Source: a virus
Reading direction: 5' to 3' (one strand)
Virus record (IMG/VR): IMGVR_UViG_3300030429_000089
Coordinates: 1 to 34,781 of that record
Length of the DNA: 34,781 nt
Positions 31,089 to 34,781 of the stretch are shown here, one piece after another (positions within the stretch are counted from its first letter, which is position 1; every line of letters starts with the position of its first letter). A model generated the notes under the pieces. That model worked only from the letters and a program-made list of their open reading frames with translations. It was not told the DNA's origin and ran no database searches. A program made the translations under genes and the position numbers.

Positions 31089-31367
31089 ATGGACGATATT
31101 TCAATTCAGATTTTGGGCAATAGTCCAACAAACGTTACACAGAAAACTATTAATGGAGGCTTCCAACAATTCAATACTACAATAGAAATTGATAACTTTT
31201 CGTTTGAAATTAGCAAGCGAATCTTCATAGATTTAGAGACACTTATTGATATGGACGGATATATTGAAGCTGAAAATAAGGTGTACAAGATCCTTCATAT
31301 TAAAGAGTTTAGCGATTACATGGAAGTTTGGCTTTACGAACTTACCAGACAACCAGAGGTGATTTAA
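31089..31367 (+). CDS. Probable head-closure protein (92 aa)
   Basis: A 92-aa beta-rich protein (FNTTIEIDNFSFEISKRIFI, then KVYKILHIKEFSDYMEVWLY) directly after the connector. Both size and position fit the stopper or head-closure family (SPP1 gp16-like), though sequence similarity is weak to the eye. ATG 31089 follows AAGGAGCGAT. The stop overlaps the next ATG by one base (TAATG). Confidence 0.65.
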   Translation: MDDISIQILGNSPTNVTQKTINGGFQQFNTTIEIDNFSFEISKRIFIDLETLIDMDGYIEAENKVYKILHIKEFSDYMEVWLYELTRQPEVI

Positions 31368-32494
31368 TGCAAAAATCATTGAATGCTAATATGGATTTCC
31401 TGTTATATGAAAAAGGCGAAGATTTCTTATTAAATGGAGTCACACAAAGGGGTCTATTTGTGGAAGCCACAGAAAAAATATCATTCTATGATGACATAAT
31501 TTTGACTAGTGCAGTCCCTTTTAAAACTGGTGGACTGGTGTACTATCAAAATTCTAACTGGTTGATGATCAGCGAGATTCAAAATAATGAGGATATAGAT
31601 ACAAGCATTTACAGGGCGCGAATAAGGAAATGTAACAATACTTTGACCTTAAATATTAGCGGAATTTTACATACTATACCCTGCATTGTGATGGATAAGA
31701 TTTCTTTGAATATAGATTCTTCAACCTATATCTCAACATTAGATACTCAAATCTATATCTTGGTTGCTAACGATGCTATCAATAGTAACATAAAACTCAA
31801 TAATATCTTCAAAATTGGGAATTTGAATTATCAGGTGAGAAATATTGATGATATCAGTAAATCTGGTCTTTTGTATATTAAGATGGACTTTACAGTAGAA
31901 GCACAAGTATTTCCTAATTATTCTATTACTATTACGAGTGGTGAAAGTGTGACAACTGATATTGTATCCCCTGTTCAGTTAAATATTGAACAGAAGGACG
32001 GAGAAACCGTTTTGACTGAGCCATTACCTGTAATATTTACAAGTTCAGATGAAGCCATTGCAACAGTCAATTCTATTGGATTGGTCACACCTGTATCTGT
32101 AGGAAGCGTTACCATGAATGTAGCTCTTGAATCAGATACAGCAGTAAATGATTCGATTGTCATTACGGTTGAAGAAATTCCAGTTATTGAGACTTATACG
32201 TTAGAATTGACGGGTAGTATTCAACCCGACACTGAGGTCAAGAGTGGTCAAACGAAGACTTATACTTGTGTAAAGAAAAATAGTTCAGGTGTTGTGGTTG
32301 AGGGAGCATTATTTGATTTCACTGTGATTCCAGGAACGACTTCACCAGCTGCATATACTTTTACGATTTTGAACGATACTCAGTGTACTGTAAAATGCAA
32401 TCAATATCTCTACTATATTGATTTGGTGGCAACGGATAGGTCTGATAATACATTGACTGTTTCTAAGCATATAAAACTTAGGGGAATTCTTTAG
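31367..32494 (+). CDS. Virion protein with Big_2-type Ig domain (375 aa)
   Basis: The start is set at ATG 31367, overlapping the previous stop with GAGGTGAT upstream; the frame extends 13 codons further but inside the preceding gene. Residues 1 to about 180 form a beta-rich virion domain (LLYEKGEDFLLNGVTQRGLF, then YRARIRKCNNTLTLNISG). Residues about 190-270 are a Big_2 Ig domain (VIFTSSDEAIATVNSIGLVT, then VGSVTMNVALESD), and a second Ig-like domain reaches the end. Ig domains displayed on capsids or tails often bind glycans. The N-terminal domain probably anchors it in the neck or tail. Confidence 0.72.
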   Translation: MQKSLNANMDFLLYEKGEDFLLNGVTQRGLFVEATEKISFYDDIILTSAVPFKTGGLVYYQNSNWLMISEIQNNEDIDTSIYRARIRKCNNTLTLNISGILHTIPCIVMDKISLNIDSSTYISTLDTQIYILVANDAINSNIKLNNIFKIGNLNYQVRNIDDISKSGLLYIKMDFTVEAQVFPNYSITITSGESVTTDIVSPVQLNIEQKDGETVLTEPLPVIFTSSDEAIATVNSIGLVTPVSVGSVTMNVALESDTAVNDSIVITVEEIPVIETYTLELTGSIQPDTEVKSGQTKTYTCVKKNSSGVVVEGALFDFTVIPGTTSPAAYTFTILNDTQCTVKCNQYLYYIDLVATDRSDNTLTVSKHIKLRGIL

Positions 32495-32521
32495 ACTTAT
32501 TACAAGAAAGGAGTGATTGAA

Positions 32522-32998
32522 ATTTCGAGATTTCAAGAATTAAGTCAAAACAAGAATATAATTTTAATGAAGTTAATAGAGAGTGAGGGCATCGTTAAGT
32601 GCCTTGTAAATAATGAAAGTAATTTTTTAGATATTCATTTGCCTGACGACTTTGATAGGACATCCTTGATTTTATCTAAGGTATATCCTTATAGATTCGT
32701 TCCAACTCCCCAAATGGAACCTCAAACTTTTATAACCATGAAGTTTGGGTATAGGCCAAATGGAATGACTTTTAAAAATGGAAGTATTTACTTTTACATA
32801 ATTTCTCACAACTCTTTGCTGAAAACTAAGTATGATATGCTGCGCTACGACTATTTAGTTAACAAGATAGATGAATTATTTAATTCTTCAAGAGACTTAG
32901 GGATAGGGAAATTACCATTTTACGATATGGATGAATTTGTAGTTAATGAGAATTACAGCGGCGTTTACATTGCTTACAAAACAACGGAGTTTCAATAA
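32522..32998 (+). CDS. Probable minor head-tail protein (158 aa), AUU start
   Basis: The frame is open from GTG 32513, but that GTG is part of the ribosome binding site AAAGGAG (32507-32513) and cannot initiate from it. ATT 32522 is eight bases downstream and gives SRFQELSQNKNIILMKLIES after the start. The product is mixed alpha/beta with YPYRFVPTPQMEPQTFITMK and a C-terminal VYIAYKTTEFQ. Position after the Ig virion protein and before the accessory cassette suggests a tail-terminator or minor tail role. A terminator follows at once. The start choice is inference. Confidence 0.65.
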   Translation: MSRFQELSQNKNIILMKLIESEGIVKCLVNNESNFLDIHLPDDFDRTSLILSKVYPYRFVPTPQMEPQTFITMKFGYRPNGMTFKNGSIYFYIISHNSLLKTKYDMLRYDYLVNKIDELFNSSRDLGIGKLPFYDMDEFVVNENYSGVYIAYKTTEFQ

Positions 32999-33010
32999 TT
33001 AGTAATAGAA

Positions 33011-33041
33011 AAAGCGAGTACATAATAAACGTACTCGCTTT
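33011..33041 (+). terminator. Bidirectional Rho-independent terminator
   Basis: AAAGCGAGTAC (33011-33021) and GTACTCGCTTT (33031-33041) form an 11-bp perfect stem with a 9-base loop, A-rich on the left and T on the right. It ends the head operon. Confidence 0.85.
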
Positions 33042-33273
33042 GGCATTAACCCTAGAAAATGCAAAATAATCAATGTCCTGAAATCGTTGATATGTAAGGG
33101 TTTGAGATAACATATTTGTTAAAATAACCCTAGAATCAGTTTAAATCATGAGAGAGTTATATTTATGCCGGAAAATTTTTTGAGTGCTTAGAGGGTCGTG
33201 AAATGAAGAATACGTCCAAATTTACCAAAATATATGATATAATTTTTCATGAAGGATTAAGGGGGATACATAA
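33042..33273 (+). promoter_or_regulatory. Non-coding control region of the accessory cassette
   Basis: TAACCCTAGAA occurs twice (33047-33057 and 33125-33135). AACCCT (33048-33053) can pair with AGGGTT (33097-33102) around ATCAA/TTGAT (33069-33091), a nested hairpin. An extended -10 promoter TG-a-TATAAT (33235-33243) lacks a good -35. No gene is seen here. Confidence 0.45.
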
Positions 33274-33867
33274 GTGAAAGTAACTACGCACCAAGGCGAT
33301 GATGTCTATTTTGTATATGATGAACAAAAGATATTTGCGGTTTTGCAAAGATCATTTTTAGAAAAAGACAATTATAGTGATAAGTTTGAATTTGATTATA
33401 TGGATATCCAAGTCATTATGTTTTATGATGAAGAAGATAGTTGGTATACTTTGGCTCAAATAATTTGTAGATTAATTGATAAATATGGGAAAATAGGCTT
33501 TGAAGAATTTAATAAAATATATCATGAAAAGAAAAGTATAGAAAAGAAGTATATAGTTGTTGATAATAAAGTTTATAAGCCTTATATTAACAATTCAATT
33601 CGATCAGGAGAAATGATTAACTATATAATTAATATACAAATGTCAGATGATACTCGATTAGATGGAATTATAAGTGGAGATATAAGGAGCCCATATTATA
33701 ATAATGTACATAACAAAGATTTGTTAATGGAAACTCTTAGATCGAGAGTTAAAAATTATTACCAAAATAAAAATGTATTACCAAGTAATGAGTACTATCA
33801 GGAAGACATCACAGATAAATATCAAAAAATTATAGATTGGTATAAAGAAAATAAAATACTGAAGTAA
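33274..33867 (+). CDS. Accessory hypothetical protein (197 aa), GTG start
   Basis: GTG 33274 follows AAGGGGGAT and an extended -10 promoter 30 bases upstream. The 197-aa protein begins MKVTTHQGDDVYFVYDEQKI, with a beta-rich start, an Asp/Tyr-rich centre, and a charged helical C-terminus ending YKENKILK. No domain recognised. It opens a three-gene cassette of higher AT content and different style from the head genes, behind a terminator and its own promoter, which is the layout of a moron. Confidence 0.65.
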   Translation: MKVTTHQGDDVYFVYDEQKIFAVLQRSFLEKDNYSDKFEFDYMDIQVIMFYDEEDSWYTLAQIICRLIDKYGKIGFEEFNKIYHEKKSIEKKYIVVDNKVYKPYINNSIRSGEMINYIINIQMSDDTRLDGIISGDIRSPYYNNVHNKDLLMETLRSRVKNYYQNKNVLPSNEYYQEDITDKYQKIIDWYKENKILK

Positions 33868-33889
33868 ATGTTACAAGGGGGTGCATTAA

Positions 33890-34378
33890 TTGCTTAATTA
33901 TATATACGAAAACGCCAAGAAAGTCCTACTTGAACAGAAAGATATAAAGGGAGTAGCCAAGGTATATACGCATCATGACTATAAACCATATTTTTGTATA
34001 TACACCTTTAAACATTTTGTGCATAATCCAAAGAAGAAAGATCAAAGACAAGATTATAATGATTACTATAGAAAAATAAAAGATAAGTCGGAAATGGACA
34101 TCTTATCTGTTTGTTTTGATAATTGGTATGATGCCTGTTTAAATGATGAAGGTAAGAAAATATATAGATCACAAGTTGAAGATTTAGAAATTATAATTGC
34201 TAAATTTGAAATTTCTGTTTGTAAAATTATCAGTATTGGTAAAAGCCCTCTCGACTCAGAATATAAATGTTCAAAAGATGAGATCATTGAATATATGAAA
34301 ATTAGAGACACTATGATTGAAAAAGTTAAAAAACTCGAAACTCAAACTGTAGAATATTATAGAATGATGGAGGATTAA
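33890..34378 (+). CDS. Accessory hypothetical protein (162 aa), TTG start
   Basis: TTG 33890 follows AAGGGGGTG at seven-base spacing. The 162-aa product begins MLNYIYENAKKVLLEQKDIK and is rich in Lys, Asp and Tyr, with KKKDQRQDYNDYYRKIKDKS (about 45-64) and a helical C-terminal half. No domain recognised. It lies 22 bases after the 197-aa gene, so they are probably in one operon. Confidence 0.65.
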   Translation: MLNYIYENAKKVLLEQKDIKGVAKVYTHHDYKPYFCIYTFKHFVHNPKKKDQRQDYNDYYRKIKDKSEMDILSVCFDNWYDACLNDEGKKIYRSQVEDLEIIIAKFEISVCKIISIGKSPLDSEYKCSKDEIIEYMKIRDTMIEKVKKLETQTVEYYRMMED

Positions 34379-34403
34379 TTTTGTTGATTGGTGGTAAATT
34401 GAT

Positions 34404-34781
34404 ATGCAAGATAAATATATAATTGCGACTGCCGATATTAATAACGAGAGGAAAGAATTTTATAGAGAAGGTAAGAGGGAAGGATTTTATTTACCCAAAC
34501 ACTATACTTCGCTGGATATAAAATGTTTGCAATCAGATATTAATCAAAATATGCACTTAATTAGGCATAAGTTTAGAAGGCTGGAATATTTCTATAGTGA
34601 TGCTTTTAATTTTTGTAAGTTTTACCTACCAGAAGTTATATGCAATATTTTGGGGAAAGAATTAAAGGTGGAAATAGATGCTTGCGGACAAGGTAATGAT
34701 TTTATTATATATACTGATAAAATAGAGTATCCCTATGCACGTGACAGATACAATGAGCATTTTCATGGAAATTTGGTCTAA
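34404..34781 (+). CDS. Accessory hypothetical protein (125 aa)
   Basis: A 125-aa protein starting at ATG 34404 with a weak GGTGG upstream and ending exactly at the window edge with TAA. It starts MQDKYIIATADINNERKEFY and contains basic-aromatic stretches and a C-terminal beta-rich portion with DFIIYTDKIEYPYARDRY. No family recognised. It is the third gene of the accessory cassette; the stop codon is present, so the gene is complete. Confidence 0.65.
   Translation: MQDKYIIATADINNERKEFYREGKREGFYLPKHYTSLDIKCLQSDINQNMHLIRHKFRRLEYFYSDAFNFCKFYLPEVICNILGKELKVEIDACGQGNDFIIYTDKIEYPYARDRYNEHFHGNLV

Noticed and set aside
1-34781. CRISPR array or insertion sequence
   Set aside because: No regular repeat-spacer pattern and no transposase frame were seen anywhere in the window.

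Overview
The window is part of a temperate bacteriophage (an integrated or plasmid-like prophage) of a low-GC Bacillota host. Evidence for the host: AT-rich DNA, strong Bacillus-type Shine-Dalgarno sequences, sigma-A promoters, a YjcQ-family protein, a DUF4355-type scaffold, and a secreted Ig-like protein of the style common in Paenibacillaceae. Genus is inference. No tape-measure, tail-tube, lysis or DNA-polymerase gene is seen, so the phage genome extends beyond the window.

Layout. (1) 1-6.3 kb: left accessory and control region. A membrane protein is followed by minus-strand small genes, a Cro-like regulator between two sigma-A promoters that share a palindrome, a protein with internally duplicated halves, a candidate type I hammerhead ribozyme (4055-4152), a structured leader before a YjcQ-like gene, and a 338-aa XRE-type repressor read leftward from a divergent switch with operator-like palindromes. 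(2) 6.6-9.6 kb: small early genes, mostly unrecognised, two with cysteine clusters. (3) 9.8-12.9 kb: a 1048-aa protein with the signatures of a single-chain double-psi-beta-barrel RNA polymerase (relatives: SPbeta YonO, eukaryotic RNA-dependent RNA polymerases), bounded by two long perfect hairpins. (4) 13.1-19.4 kb: small regulators, a tandem run of five terminator-like hairpins, two SF2 helicases separated by about 660 bp of hairpin-rich non-coding DNA, and winged-helix proteins. (5) 19.6-23.7 kb: a 753-aa tail fibre whose N-terminus looks like a proteasome/HslV-type Ntn-hydrolase, its small partner, and a secreted Ig-like protein. (6) 24.0-33.0 kb: packaging and head module (TerS, a catalytic-domain-only tyrosine recombinase on its own promoter, TerL, portal, scaffold, major capsid protein, connectors, an Ig-bearing virion protein). 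(7) 33.3-34.8 kb: an accessory cassette of three unrecognised genes behind a terminator and its own promoter.

How it fits together. The two XRE regulators and their promoters probably set lysis versus lysogeny. The early region supplies helicases and a phage RNA polymerase that could take over later transcription. The head and tail genes are read in the same direction. The strongest unusual signals are the RNA polymerase, the hammerhead ribozyme, the Ntn-hydrolase/tail-fibre fusion, and two morphogenesis genes that appear to start at AUU codons.
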